From Streptomyces anulatus (GTDB lineage Bacteria > Actinomycetota > Actinomycetes > Streptomycetales > Streptomycetaceae): 64,000 nt of DNA. The stretch is from positions 105,471-169,470 of the forward strand of contig NZ_JOEZ01000035.1 of the NCBI RefSeq assembly GCF_000721175.1, given 5' to 3'. The notes under the pieces were generated by a model, which was not told where the DNA came from, searched no databases, and was given only the letters and a program-made list of their open reading frames with translations. The position numbers and the translations under genes were made by a program. The first letter of the stretch is position 1. Each line of letters starts with the position of its first letter. This document shows positions 1 to 8,658 of this stretch, piece by piece.

Positions 1-206
1 CGGCGGCTTCCTGATCCACACCGCCCGTCCGGATGATGTGAAATCGAACGCAACGCAGCCTGATCGGGCGGCCGTTCGAGAAGATTCCACCCATCGATAG
101 CCTCTCCCACCCCCATGGCGTGCTCTTGTCCCGAAACCACCGGAGCGGGACGGGAATTCCGTCACGATGGCGCACGAAACGCCCTACGTGACGCAAGGGA
201 CCGCGC

Positions 207-1307
207 ATGAGACTGACCGACATATCGCTTGACTGGCTGCTTCCGGGCGCCGTACTGCTCGTGGGGGTCATGGCGGCGGTGACGGTGGTCGCACGCGGCA
301 AGCGCGCCGCCGGCAAGGCAGCGGCCGACGACTCCTGGGAACGCAGCGAGGACCGCCGCAGACGCAAGGAAGCGCTCTACGCGACCGCCTCGTACGTCCT
401 GCTGTTCTGCTGCGCGGCGGTCGCCGCCGCGCTCTCCTTCCACGGGCTCGTCGGCTTCGGCCGGCAGAACCTGAGCCTCACCGGAGGCTGGGAGTACCTG
501 GTCCCGTTCGGACTGGACGGCGCCGCGATGTTCTGTTCCGTGCTGGCCGTACGGGAGGCGAGCCACGGAGACGCGGCTCTCGGCTCCCGGCTGCTGGTGT
601 GGACGTTCGCCGGGGCCGCCGCCTGGTTCAACTGGGTGCACGCCCCCCGGGGCATGGACCACGCGGGCGCTCCGCACTTCTTCGCGGGAATGTCCCTCTC
701 GGCCGCGGTGCTCTTCGACCGGGCGCTGAAGCAGACCCGCCGCGCCGCGCTGCGCGAACAGGGCCTGGTACCACGTCCGTTGCCGCAGATCCGGATCGTC
801 CGCTGGCTGCGGGCGCCCCGGGAGACCTTCGGCGCCTGGTCGCTGATGCTCCTGGAGGGCGTCCGCACCCTGGACGAGGCGGTGGACGAGGTGCGGGAGG
901 ACCGCAAGGAGCGCGAGCAGGACCGGCTGCGCCGACGTGACCAGGAGAAGCTGGACCGGGCCCGCATCAAGGCCCTCAACCGGCAGAACCGGGTCTGGGG
1001 ACGCGGCGGCCGGGGCGGGCAGCAGGTGGACGTGCCTGCCCTCACCCCGGCTTCGGGCGGCCCGCCGGCCGTCGCGGAGCCCGCCATAGCGGAGCCGGGT
1101 CAGCTGCCTCTGCGACCCCGGCCATCCCTGCAAGCCGTCGGCCCGAAGCAGGCGGCGGACGGTTCGAGCTCGAAGAGCCTGGACGCGGCGACTCAGGGAG
1201 GTGACCCGCGTACCGTCGACCTCACCGCCGAGGACGACACCCAGACGCTCCCCCGGCTCGACTCGCTGGAACAGAAACTGAAGGATCTGGAGCAGCAGTT
1301 CGGCTGA
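207..1307 (+). CDS. DUF2637 membrane protein
   Basis: Actinobacterial DUF2637 family membrane protein of unknown function (366 aa). Hydrophobic stretches at about residues 11-29, 59-77, 98-115, 128-143 and 156-171 suggest five membrane segments. They are followed by a highly charged, probably coiled-coil cytoplasmic region (about 220-265), a Pro/Ala-rich linker and a second short charged helix at the C-terminus. Relatives are often found on integrative elements and beside plasmid-transfer genes, but no such genes are visible here. The ATG is preceded by AAGGGA seven bases upstream. A spaced inverted repeat CGTCAC/GTGACG (160-165 and 188-193) flanks that ribosome site and could be an operator. 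The first 206 bases of the window otherwise show no gene. The family call is by resemblance of the membrane core; the function is not known. Confidence 0.75.
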   Translation: MRLTDISLDWLLPGAVLLVGVMAAVTVVARGKRAAGKAAADDSWERSEDRRRRKEALYATASYVLLFCCAAVAAALSFHGLVGFGRQNLSLTGGWEYLVPFGLDGAAMFCSVLAVREASHGDAALGSRLLVWTFAGAAAWFNWVHAPRGMDHAGAPHFFAGMSLSAAVLFDRALKQTRRAALREQGLVPRPLPQIRIVRWLRAPRETFGAWSLMLLEGVRTLDEAVDEVREDRKEREQDRLRRRDQEKLDRARIKALNRQNRVWGRGGRGGQQVDVPALTPASGGPPAVAEPAIAEPGQLPLRPRPSLQAVGPKQAADGSSSKSLDAATQGGDPRTVDLTAEDDTQTLPRLDSLEQKLKDLEQQFG

Positions 1308-1331
1308 TCACGCCTCGCGGCGGAGGGCCCC

Positions 1332-1811
1332 TCAGGACCTTCCGCCGTGCAGCTCGAACCAGACGACCTTCCCCATGACCTGTGCCTCCACGCCCCAGGC
1401 GTCGGCCAGGCTTCGCACCAGGATCAGGCCCCTGCCGTGCGTACCGTCGTCGGCGTTCGGTACGTACGGCGCGGGCAGGTCCTCCGACGCGAAGTCCTGG
1501 ACCTCCACCCGCAGTCGGGCGGGTGTCGCCGTGGCGGTGACCACGGCCCCGTGCCGGGTGTGGATGAGCGCGTTGGTCACCAGCTCGCTCACCAGCAGCT
1601 CCGCCGCCTCGGTCTGCTCATGGCCGGAGCGATGCCGGAGGAACTCCCGCAACTCCCGGCGCACTTCCCCCACCGCCGACCGTTCGGTGTGGCCCACCCT
1701 TCGGCGCATCCGGGCCGGCATCGGTTCCTCACCCGGCCTCCGGCCCCGAGGGCCGCGCCCCTCGACAACCGCGGTCCTCTTCTGACGCTTCGCCATTTCC
1801 CCCGCCCGCAC
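1332..1811 (-). CDS. ATP-binding protein (RsbW-like anti-sigma kinase)
   Basis: A 159-aa GHKL ATPase of the RsbW/SpoIIAB-like group that is greatly expanded in Streptomyces. The N box is visible (ELVTNALIHT, about residues 75-85), as is the glycine-rich lid DDGTHGRGL followed by LVRSLADAWGV. Family members act as anti-sigma factors or serine kinases of anti-anti-sigma factors; many in this genus stand alone, as here, with no adjacent sigma factor or antagonist. The start chosen is GTG at 1811 because AGGAGG lies ten bases upstream; the ATG at 1796 is possible but has its purine run too close. The N-terminal 40 residues are basic and probably disordered. It converges with the DUF2637 gene, with only 24 bases between them. 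Confidence 0.8.
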   Translation of the reverse strand: MRAGEMAKRQKRTAVVEGRGPRGRRPGEEPMPARMRRRVGHTERSAVGEVRRELREFLRHRSGHEQTEAAELLVSELVTNALIHTRHGAVVTATATPARLRVEVQDFASEDLPAPYVPNADDGTHGRGLILVRSLADAWGVEAQVMGKVVWFELHGGRS

Positions 1812-2053
1812 AGTGCACCGGCCTCCTCCGATCAGGCTGCCCGTCGAACAGCCTCACGGGATGCATGCCCCTGTACGCACACGGTCACGCTTGCCGAGCC
1901 ATCAATAGGTGAACGGTCGGGAGCGGCGAGGGGCGCACGGAACATCTCACCCGCGCACGCCATCACCACAGAGGCGCAGCTCCGGTTAACTTCCCGCGAA
2001 CACAGCCGACTTGGCGTTGACGACCCGTCTTCTACACGCGTCATCATGACGGC

Positions 2054-2485
2054 ATGCGCATCCCCCCACGCGTCATCCGGCTCGGCGGCACAGCCGCCCT
2101 CCTGTCCGCACTCCTCGCCTCCGGCACGGTCACGGCCCAGGCCGCGACCCCGGCCGCCGCCCCCACCGCCCACTCCGCGACCGCGTTCCGGGCAGCCGCG
2201 GTCGGCAGCATCTGCTACTCCGCACTGCCGCCCCAGGCCCACGACACGCTCGACCTCATCGACCAGGGCGGGCCGTTCCCGTACGAGCAGGACGGCACCG
2301 TCTTCCAGAACCGCGAGGGCCTGCTGCCCGACCGGTCCACCGGCTATTACCACGAGTACACGGTCGTCACGCCCGGCTCCCCCACCCGGGGCGCCCGCCG
2401 GATCGTCACCGGTGAGCAGGTGGCGGAGGACTACTACACCGCCGACCACTACGCCTCCTTCGACCTGGTCGACCACGACTGCTGA
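2054..2485 (+). CDS. Secreted guanyl-specific ribonuclease (RNase Sa family)
   Basis: Secreted microbial N1/T1-type RNase that cleaves RNA after guanosine through a 2',3'-cyclic phosphate. The 143-aa precursor has a signal peptide (basic start, hydrophobic residues 9-29, AQA cleavage region) and a short pro-segment. The mature part aligns with RNase Sa at a constant offset of 47: the catalytic residues fall on Glu101, Arg112, Arg116 and His132 (Sa Glu54, Arg65, Arg69, His85), and the disulfide cysteines on Cys54 and the last residue Cys143. No barstar-like inhibitor gene is next to it, as expected for an enzyme active only outside the cell. A TTGACG hexamer at 2017-2022 is a possible -35 element. 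The gene is monocistronic and followed by a strong hairpin. Confidence 0.93.
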   Translation: MRIPPRVIRLGGTAALLSALLASGTVTAQAATPAAAPTAHSATAFRAAAVGSICYSALPPQAHDTLDLIDQGGPFPYEQDGTVFQNREGLLPDRSTGYYHEYTVVTPGSPTRGARRIVTGEQVAEDYYTADHYASFDLVDHDC

Positions 2486-2592
2486 ACTCCTCAAGACCAG
2501 GGAAGTTCCGCACGCTCCGGGGAAGGGAACCTGAGCCGCACCGCCAGGGCCCCACACCTTCCCGAGGAGCTGTGATGCACGACGACCGCACC

Positions 2593-2627
2593 CTGGTGGA
2601 GGGCCGCCCGGAGAGGCCCTCCACCAG
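2593..2627 (+). terminator. Hairpin terminator after the RNase gene
   Basis: A perfect 13-bp stem (CTGGTGGAGGGCC with its complement GGCCCTCCACCAG) with a 9-base loop, 107 bases after the RNase stop codon. There is no U-tract, which is common for Streptomyces terminators. The stretch 2486-2820 holds this hairpin and the repeat that follows, and no gene. Confidence 0.7.
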
Positions 2628-2691
2628 TTCGTCCGCCCGGGCCAGCGCCCTAGGGTCGATTCCCGTCGTCGCCCGCAGGGCGGCCGCGCGG

Positions 2692-2815
2692 CGTCAGGTG
2701 CGTGGTCTCTGCGTGCCGGCCCCAGGCCCTCGTACTGGACGTACTCGGGTTTTCGGCCGGTGCGGCGAGAGTGCGTGCCGGGCGTCGCGACGGGGCGAAC
2801 CTTGGCTGACGCGGC
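2692..2815. repeat. Dispersed intergenic repeat, copy A
   Basis: About 124 bp that closely matches 23787-23910, including long identical runs such as GTGCGTGCCGGGCGTCGCG and the hairpin-forming CCTCGTACTGGACGTACTCGGG. It abuts the stop codon of poxB exactly as the other copy abuts the stop codon of the BrkB gene, in the same orientation. GCGTCAG near the left end and CTGACGC near the right end could be short terminal inverted repeats. It carries no ORF of note; it is either a non-autonomous mobile element or a 3' UTR/terminator module. Confidence 0.7.
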
Positions 2816-2820
2816 ACTAG

Positions 2821-4563
2821 CTAGGGGCGGGGCACGTTACGGAGGTTGGAGCGGGCCATCTGGAGCATCCGGCCCACTCCGCCGTCGAGCACGATCTTGC
2901 TGGCGGAGAGCGCGAAGCCGGTGACCATGTCTGCGCTGATCTTCGGCGGGATGGAGAGCGCGTTCGGGTCGGTGACGACGTCGACGAGCGCGGGGCCCTT
3001 GTGCTTGAACGCGTCCTTGAGCGCGCCCTGCAACTGCTTGGGCTTCTCCACGCGTACGCCGTAGGCGCCGGCCGCACGGGCGATGGCGGCGAAGTCCGGG
3101 TTCTTGTTGGTCGTGCCGTACGAGGGGAGACCGGCCACCAGCATCTCCAACTCGACCATGCCGAGCGAGGAGTTGTTGAACAGCACCACCTTCACCGGCA
3201 GGTCGTACTGGACCAGGGTGAGGAAGTCGCCCATCAGCATGGAGAATCCGCCGTCGCCGGACATCGCGACGACCTGCCGGTTCAGGTCGGTGAACTGTGC
3301 GCCGATCGCCTGCGGCAGGGCGTTGGCCATCGAGCCGTGGCTGAACGAACCGATGACCCGCCGCTTGCCGTTCGGCGTCAGGTAGCGCGCGGCCCAGACG
3401 TTGTTCATGCCGGTGTCGACGGTGAACACGGCGTCCTCGTCGGCCATCTCGTCCAGCACGGAGGCGACGTACTCGGGGTGGATCGGGACGTGCTTCTCGA
3501 CCTTGCGGGTGTAGGCCTTGACCACACCCTCCAGGGCGTTCGCGTGCTTCTTCAGCATCCGGTCGAGGAACTTGCGGTCGGACTTGGGCTTCACCCGGGG
3601 CGTCAGACAGCGCAGGGTCTCGCGCACATCGCCCCAGACCGCGAGGTCGAGCTTGGAGCGGCGGCCGAGGTGCTCGGGGCGGACATCGACCTGGACGATC
3701 TTCACATCGTCCGGGAGGAAGGCGTTGTACGGGAAGTCCGTGCCGAGCAGGATGAGGAGGTCGCACTCGTGCGTCGCCTCGTACGCGGCGCCGTAGCCGA
3801 GCAGACCGCTCATCCCGACGTCGTACGGATTGTCGTACTGGATCCATTCCTTGCCGCGCAGCGCGTGCCCGACCGGCGACTTGATCTTCTCGGCGAACTC
3901 CATGACCTCGGCGTGCGCCCCGGCCGTGCCACTGCCGCAGAACAGTGTCACCCGTTTGGCCTCGTCCACCATGCGGCAGAGCTTGTCGATCTCCTCGTCG
4001 CCGGGCCGTACGGTCGGCCGCGCGGTGACGAGGGCGTGCTCGATGGACTTCTCGGGGGCCGGCTTGGAGGCGATGTCGCCCGGCATGGTGACGACGCTGA
4101 CGCCGCCGCGCCCGATGGCGTGCTGGATCGCGGTCTGGAGCAGCCGCGGCATCTGCTCCGGGTTGGAGATCATCTCGTTGTAGTGGCTGCACTCCTGGAA
4201 CAGCAACTCCGGATGGGTCTCCTGGAAGTAGCCGAGGCCGATCTCGCTGGAGGGGATGTGCGAGGCGAGGGCCAGCACCGGGGCCATGGAGCGGTGCGCG
4301 TCGTACAGACCGTTGATCAGGTGCAGGTTGCCCGGGCCGCAGGAGCCGGCGCAGGCCGCGAGCGAGCCGGTGACCTGCGCTTCGGCTCCGGCCGCGAAGG
4401 CGGCGGTCTCCTCGTGCCGGACGTGGATCCAGTCGATGGCCGAGTTACGCCGGATGGCGTCCACGACGGGGTTCAGGCTGTCGCCGACGACGCCGTACAG
4501 GCGCTTGACGCCTGCCCTGGCGAGGATGTCGACGAACTGCTCCGCCACGTTCTGCTTGGCCAT
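2821..4563 (-). CDS. poxB: Pyruvate dehydrogenase (quinone)/pyruvate oxidase, ThDP-dependent
   Basis: A 580-aa thiamin-diphosphate enzyme of the acetolactate synthase/pyruvate oxidase superfamily. The PoxB subgroup decarboxylates pyruvate to acetate and CO2 and passes electrons through FAD to the quinone pool at the membrane. Three domains are recognisable: an N-terminal PYR domain with the ThDP-activating Glu51 (RHEETAAF), a central FAD/Rossmann domain, and a C-terminal PP domain with the ThDP/Mg motif GDGG (436-439) ending in NN (463-464). Length fits the family. The C-terminus differs from E. coli PoxB, so lipid activation cannot be inferred. The ATG follows an AGGAAGGG-type site. It is transcribed alone after the PP2C gene, whose terminator lies in the 111-bp gap. 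Confidence 0.88.
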   Translation of the reverse strand: MAKQNVAEQFVDILARAGVKRLYGVVGDSLNPVVDAIRRNSAIDWIHVRHEETAAFAAGAEAQVTGSLAACAGSCGPGNLHLINGLYDAHRSMAPVLALASHIPSSEIGLGYFQETHPELLFQECSHYNEMISNPEQMPRLLQTAIQHAIGRGGVSVVTMPGDIASKPAPEKSIEHALVTARPTVRPGDEEIDKLCRMVDEAKRVTLFCGSGTAGAHAEVMEFAEKIKSPVGHALRGKEWIQYDNPYDVGMSGLLGYGAAYEATHECDLLILLGTDFPYNAFLPDDVKIVQVDVRPEHLGRRSKLDLAVWGDVRETLRCLTPRVKPKSDRKFLDRMLKKHANALEGVVKAYTRKVEKHVPIHPEYVASVLDEMADEDAVFTVDTGMNNVWAARYLTPNGKRRVIGSFSHGSMANALPQAIGAQFTDLNRQVVAMSGDGGFSMLMGDFLTLVQYDLPVKVVLFNNSSLGMVELEMLVAGLPSYGTTNKNPDFAAIARAAGAYGVRVEKPKQLQGALKDAFKHKGPALVDVVTDPNALSIPPKISADMVTGFALSASKIVLDGGVGRMLQMARSNLRNVPRP

Positions 4564-4614
4564 GGGTGCGCACCCTTCCTTGCCCGTGCTCCGTGCACTT
4601 CGGTTGTCCGGAGA

Positions 4615-4648
4615 CCGGAGCCCGAAACACCGTTTCGCCGGGCTCCGG
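4615..4648 (-). terminator. Hairpin terminator between PP2C gene and poxB
   Basis: A long interrupted stem: CCGGAGCCCGAAAC pairs with GTTTC-gc-CGGGCTCCGG around a three-base loop. It lies downstream of the PP2C gene stop and upstream of the poxB start, so it should separate the two minus-strand transcripts. Confidence 0.65.
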
Positions 4649-4674
4649 GATCCATCAACCCACGGCGTGCGTGG

Positions 4675-6747
4675 TTACGCCTCCCAGACGGCGGCGCAGG
4701 TGCGGTCGTCGGCGTACCCCTTGATCCGGAGCTGGGTGTCGGCGAGGAAGGCGGGCAGTCCGGGCGGTCCTGAACTCCCCCAGCGCTCGGCGAGCTCGCC
4801 GGGGAGTGCCGGCTCGCCGCGCATCGGCTCGGCGAGTCCGTCGCTGCACAGCATCAGCGTGTCGCCGGGTCGCGCCACGGAGGCCCGGAAGCGGAAGGGC
4901 TCGGCGGGCGGCTGGGCGGGCCCTTCGGCGGACGGGGAAGGCGCCGCGGTGATCTGGAGATCCGTGGTCAGCCGGTCCCCGTCCGGGCCCTCCTCCCGCT
5001 CGTCTCCCTGCTGCGGGTTGCCGCTCTCCGGGATGACGGGCTCCAGGTCCTGCCAGAGTCCGTCGCGGAGGCGGAAGAGGCCGCCGCTGCCGCCGCCGAA
5101 GAAGACTCGCGTGCGGCAGTCGGGGTCGGCGGGCAGCAGGAGGCAGCGGAGGTTCGCGGTGTACGCGTCCGGTTCGACGCCGAGTTCGGCGGCGCGGGCG
5201 CGCAGCTTGCCGTACGTTCGGTCGGTGAGCCGGTGCAGCCCGGACTTCAGGTCGCCCCGGCGGCCCGCTCTTATGTCCTCGGAGAGCCGGACGTGGCTGC
5301 GGGCGACGGCCCCGCCGATCCAGCGGCAGGCATCGGCCGCGGCGAGGTGCGCCGCTTCACCGGCCCGCCTGCCGCCGGCCACGGCGACGAGGACGAGGGC
5401 GCTCTCGGCGGCCCCGAAACGGGCGGTGAGCAGCCCGTCGCGCCGGGGCTCGCCCCGGAAGCGGGCGGAGTCGCCGCGTACGGACGCGGAGCGCAGGGTG
5501 TACGTCCCGTACCGCGCGCCGTCCAGGACGGTGTCGGGGACGAGGCCCTCCAGGTTCTCCGAGGTGGCGGAGGGCAGGGCGGCGGGCTCGGCGTCGTAGG
5601 TGGGCGGCCGGTCCCCGAGGTGCCCCACGGCCGGCCGGCCGTCGGCGGCGAGGTCCGGCGGAAGTCCGTGCAGGGCGCTGGGGCCGGGTGCGAGGGCGGG
5701 CTCGGGCCGTTCCGGTGCGCGCGGCGCGGCGAACGTCCGGGGCCCCGGCTGCCCGGCGGGCGCCTCCCAGGGGGCGGGGAAGACCGGGGTGCGGGGTGCG
5801 GGCGGAGAGGCGAGCGGGGCAGAGGGCGGCGATACGGGCGGGGGCGACGGCGGTACGAGGGTGGCAGCCGGGACCGGTGTGGCGACCGAGGCGGGACCGG
5901 CGTCCGGGGCGGGACCAACAGCCCGGTCGGCACCGGCGGCAGGGGCGGGACCAACAGCCCGGTCGGGACCGGCAGCCGGGGCGGGACCGGCAGCCCGGTC
6001 GGGACCGGCGGTCGGCCCAAGCCCAGGCACCGGCCCACGCCCAGGCACCGGCTCCGGCACCGGTACGGCAGAAGCAGCCGGTCCAGGCTCCAGCTCCGTC
6101 TCCGGGTCGCGCTTCACATACAGGTCCCAGGCCGACCGCGGGTCCGGCATGTGCTCCGGGGCCGGGTCCGAGCCCGCCGGCGGAACCGGGTCCGGGCCTG
6201 GGGCCGGAGCCGCCGCCTGAACCGGGCCCAGGCCCACTGCCTGGCCCGGGTCCGGGTCCGGATCCGCTGCCGGAGCCGGGTCCGGGCCTGGGGCCGGAAC
6301 CGGGCCCATGGCTTCTGCCAGGCCGGGTTCCGGGGCCGCTGCCGGAGCCGGGGCCACTGCCGAGCCCTCGTCCGGGACCGGATCCGGGCCCCGGTCCGAG
6401 ACCCGGTCCGGGCCTCGCTGCGCCACCACGGACCGGCTCCGCTCCGGCGGCCGGTACGCACCGGCGTACGGGTCCGCGTCGCGGTCCTCGTCCCGGTCCG
6501 CGTCGCGGTCCTCGTCCCGGTCCTCGAACGGGTCCTCGTACGCTGACGCGTACGGGTCCCGGACGGTCTCGCGCACGGTGTCCCGGAGGTCGTCCACCGA
6601 CGTGCTCACCGTGTTCGACACGGAGTCGAAGCGGTCGTCGAGGCTGTCGGCCGCCGTGCTGGGACCGGTGTCCTGCGCGGTCTCGTCGTACAGCTTGCGC
6701 CACCAGTCGTCCTCGTGGGCGGCGGGCTTCTCCCCCTGCTGACTCAT
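4675..6747 (-). CDS. PP2C-family serine/threonine phosphatase with low-complexity N-region
   Basis: A 690-aa protein. Residues from about 400 to the end form a PP2C-type domain: the start of the fold (DGARYGTYTLRSASVRGDS), a central FFGGGSGGLF strand pair, the DTLMLCSDGLAEPM metal-site strand and the closing DDRTCAAVW motif that supplies metal-binding aspartates. Residues about 45-400 are low-complexity Pro/Ala/Asp/Gly sequence with Asp-Arg-Asp-Glu repeats (6470-6545) and imperfect 27-bp DNA repeats (about 5890-6010), probably a disordered linker. The start at 6747 is preferred over the far upstream ATG at 6879 because MSQQGEK begins normal-looking protein and AAGGG precedes it. Likely reverses Ser/Thr protein phosphorylation; the substrate is unknown. 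Confidence 0.75.
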   Translation of the reverse strand: MSQQGEKPAAHEDDWWRKLYDETAQDTGPSTAADSLDDRFDSVSNTVSTSVDDLRDTVRETVRDPYASAYEDPFEDRDEDRDADRDEDRDADPYAGAYRPPERSRSVVAQRGPDRVSDRGPDPVPDEGSAVAPAPAAAPEPGLAEAMGPVPAPGPDPAPAADPDPDPGQAVGLGPVQAAAPAPGPDPVPPAGSDPAPEHMPDPRSAWDLYVKRDPETELEPGPAASAVPVPEPVPGRGPVPGLGPTAGPDRAAGPAPAAGPDRAVGPAPAAGADRAVGPAPDAGPASVATPVPAATLVPPSPPPVSPPSAPLASPPAPRTPVFPAPWEAPAGQPGPRTFAAPRAPERPEPALAPGPSALHGLPPDLAADGRPAVGHLGDRPPTYDAEPAALPSATSENLEGLVPDTVLDGARYGTYTLRSASVRGDSARFRGEPRRDGLLTARFGAAESALVLVAVAGGRRAGEAAHLAAADACRWIGGAVARSHVRLSEDIRAGRRGDLKSGLHRLTDRTYGKLRARAAELGVEPDAYTANLRCLLLPADPDCRTRVFFGGGSGGLFRLRDGLWQDLEPVIPESGNPQQGDEREEGPDGDRLTTDLQITAAPSPSAEGPAQPPAEPFRFRASVARPGDTLMLCSDGLAEPMRGEPALPGELAERWGSSGPPGLPAFLADTQLRIKGYADDRTCAAVWEA

Positions 6748-6944
6748 GCCCTTATTGTCCACCGCGAAGGCGGCCCGAAAACGGGGCACCAGGAAAATAC
6801 GGCCCGTGAACAAGGTCCGCCGGGCGGCCCCACCCTCCACGGGAAGGACGCCCGGCGGACCGTTCGGAATGATCGACATGTCGGTGTTTCAGCCGTTCGT
6901 ATGCCCAGTCGATCACCGGTTCAGCGGCCCTCCGGGCCAGCGCT

Positions 6945-7334
6945 TCAGCGCACGGCGCACGCGTCGTTGACGGTCCGGACGACGGAGTTGCCGTTCGCGT
7001 CGGTCAGTTCCGTGCGCAGCGTGACGGACTTGCCGGCGGCGTCCGCGTGATCGACGGTGGCGGTCCAGCGGCCGCACTGCCGCGCGGTGGTGGCCGTGTG
7101 CCAGGTCTCGCTGCCGTCGTGTCTGAAGGAGACCTTCGCGCCGGTGAGTTCGCCGGGAGTGTATCCGCCGTGGCCGGTCGCACCGAGCCCGATCTTCCGG
7201 CCGTTCTCAGCGGGCACGGTCTTCATCCCGTCCTCCGGCACGTCGTGGCGCGGGAAGAGCAGCGGGAGGACGGCGAGCACGGCGAGCACGGCGGCGGTCG
7301 CCGCTCCGAGTGCCGTACGCGATATCGGGCGCAT
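6945..7334 (-). CDS. Small secreted or membrane-anchored Ig-like protein
   Basis: A 129-aa protein with an N-terminal hydrophobic segment (about residues 8-24) that can be a signal peptide or anchor. The rest resembles the small beta-sandwich domain appended to secreted actinobacterial peptidases: a VSFRHDGSETWHTA strand pair, then SVTLRTELTDANGNSV. Two cysteines (the ARQCGRW region and the ACAVR C-terminus) could form a disulfide. The start at 7334 has GGGGGGA just upstream; the open frame continues further but into non-protein-like sequence. Function unknown. It is divergent from the TrmB/LuxR regulator, with about 210 bases between start codons. Confidence 0.6.
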   Translation of the reverse strand: MRPISRTALGAATAAVLAVLAVLPLLFPRHDVPEDGMKTVPAENGRKIGLGATGHGGYTPGELTGAKVSFRHDGSETWHTATTARQCGRWTATVDHADAAGKSVTLRTELTDANGNSVVRTVNDACAVR

Positions 7335-7543
7335 CGCTCCCCCCAGGTCAATCCGTAACGAAACAGCCCAAGAGGCCTCATCCCGGAGGCTGTTGGTGCT
7401 GCGGTGGCGCCACAGTGGCAGAGGTGCCAGAGGTACAGGGGATGATGTGGGCGGCGGGTTCACGCCGTGGCCCTTTCCCGCCACCCGGGACCCGCCGCAG
7501 GGGCGCCGTGATGCGCGATCACCACATCCGGGGAGGTCGGAGA

Positions 7544-8536
7544 ATGCTGGGGGCGATAGGTCTCGACGAGAGACAGGAAACCGCGTACCGCGCGCTCGTC
7601 GCGGCGGGGGCCGCCGAGCTCACCGATCTCGCGCACCGGCTGGCACTGTCCGAGGCGGACGCCGAACGCGTGCTGCGACGGCTGGAGCGGCAGGGCCTGG
7701 CCGCCCGGTCCTCGGCCCGGCCGGGCCGCTGGGTGGCGGCGCCGCCCGGTGTGGCGCTGGGCGCGCTGCTGATCCAGCAGCGGCACGAGCTGGAGCAGGC
7801 GGAGCAGGCGTCCGCGCTGCTGGCCGAGGAGTACCGGGCCGAGGCGAGCGAACCGGCGGTGCACGATCTGGTGGAGGTGGTGACGGGGGCGGGCGCCGTC
7901 GCGCAGCGCTTCCACCAGCTGCAGCTGGGCGCGGTGTCCGAGGTGTGTGCGCTGGTGACGGGCAAGCCGATCGCGGTGACCGGGATGGAGAACGAGTCCG
8001 AGGAGCGGGCGACCTCGCGCGGGGTGAGCTACCGGGTGGTGGTCGAGCGCGAGGTGCTGTCGACGCCGTTCGGGATCCTGGAGCTGTCGGCGGCGCTGAG
8101 CCGGGACGAGCAGTGCCGGGTGGTGGACCGGGTGCCGACGAAGCTGGTGGTCGCCGACGGGAGCCTCGCGATGGTCCCGCTGACCGGTCGCGGCGAGGAG
8201 CCCGCCGCCCTGGTCGTGCACGCCAGCGGTCTGCTGGAGTCGCTGATGGGCCTTTTCGAGGTGGTGTGGCGGGAGGCGATGCCGCTGCGGCTGGGTGAGG
8301 GCGGCGGCGGGGTGCGCGAGGACGGGGTCGGGCCGGATCCGACGGACCTGGAGATCCTGTCGCTGCTGCTGGCGGGGCTGACGGACGCCAGTGTGGCCAA
8401 GCAGCTGGATCTGGGGCTTCGGACCGTGCAGCGCCGGGTCAAGGGCCTGATGGAACTGACCGGGGTCTCGACGCGGCTCCAGCTGGGCTGGCATGCGTAC
8501 GAGCGTGGCTGGGTGGCCCGTACCGAACCGGTCTGA
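7544..8536 (+). CDS. TrmB-LuxR hybrid transcriptional regulator
   Basis: A 330-aa DNA-binding regulator. An N-terminal TrmB-like winged helix (about residues 1-70, LTDLAHRLALSEADAERVLRRLERQG) is followed by a ligand-sensing middle region and a C-terminal LuxR-type helix-turn-helix (LTDASVAKQLDLGLRTVQRRVKGLM, about 282-306). This arrangement is common in Streptomyces regulators of unknown signal. The start at 7544 is chosen over the ATG at 7511 because GGGGAGG lies about eight bases upstream of it. It stands alone and probably regulates distant targets or the divergent small secreted protein. Confidence 0.82.
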   Translation: MLGAIGLDERQETAYRALVAAGAAELTDLAHRLALSEADAERVLRRLERQGLAARSSARPGRWVAAPPGVALGALLIQQRHELEQAEQASALLAEEYRAEASEPAVHDLVEVVTGAGAVAQRFHQLQLGAVSEVCALVTGKPIAVTGMENESEERATSRGVSYRVVVEREVLSTPFGILELSAALSRDEQCRVVDRVPTKLVVADGSLAMVPLTGRGEEPAALVVHASGLLESLMGLFEVVWREAMPLRLGEGGGGVREDGVGPDPTDLEILSLLLAGLTDASVAKQLDLGLRTVQRRVKGLMELTGVSTRLQLGWHAYERGWVARTEPV

Positions 8537-8572
8537 GGCGTCATCGGCATCGGCCCGAGGCCTCATCGCCGC

Positions 8573-8612
8573 GGGTCGCCGGGGGTCGCCAGGGGTCGCC
8601 GGGGGTCGCCTG
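8573..8612. repeat. 10-bp tandem repeat
   Basis: Four copies of GGTCGCC(G/A/T)GG in a row between the regulator stop and the DUF456 gene. A short, probably slippage-generated repeat; no function can be assigned. Confidence 0.7.
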
Positions 8613-8658
8613 GGTGCGCTGACGGGCGGAGCGGGGCACTCTCCGGCAGGCTGGTCAG

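Noticed and set aside
1..206. Search for a tRNA or gene end at the left edge
   Set aside because: No cloverleaf-like structure and no convincing coding frame were found.
3001..4773. A 590-codon plus-strand frame opposite poxB
   Set aside because: Antisense artefact; poxB has full ThDP motifs and the expected length.
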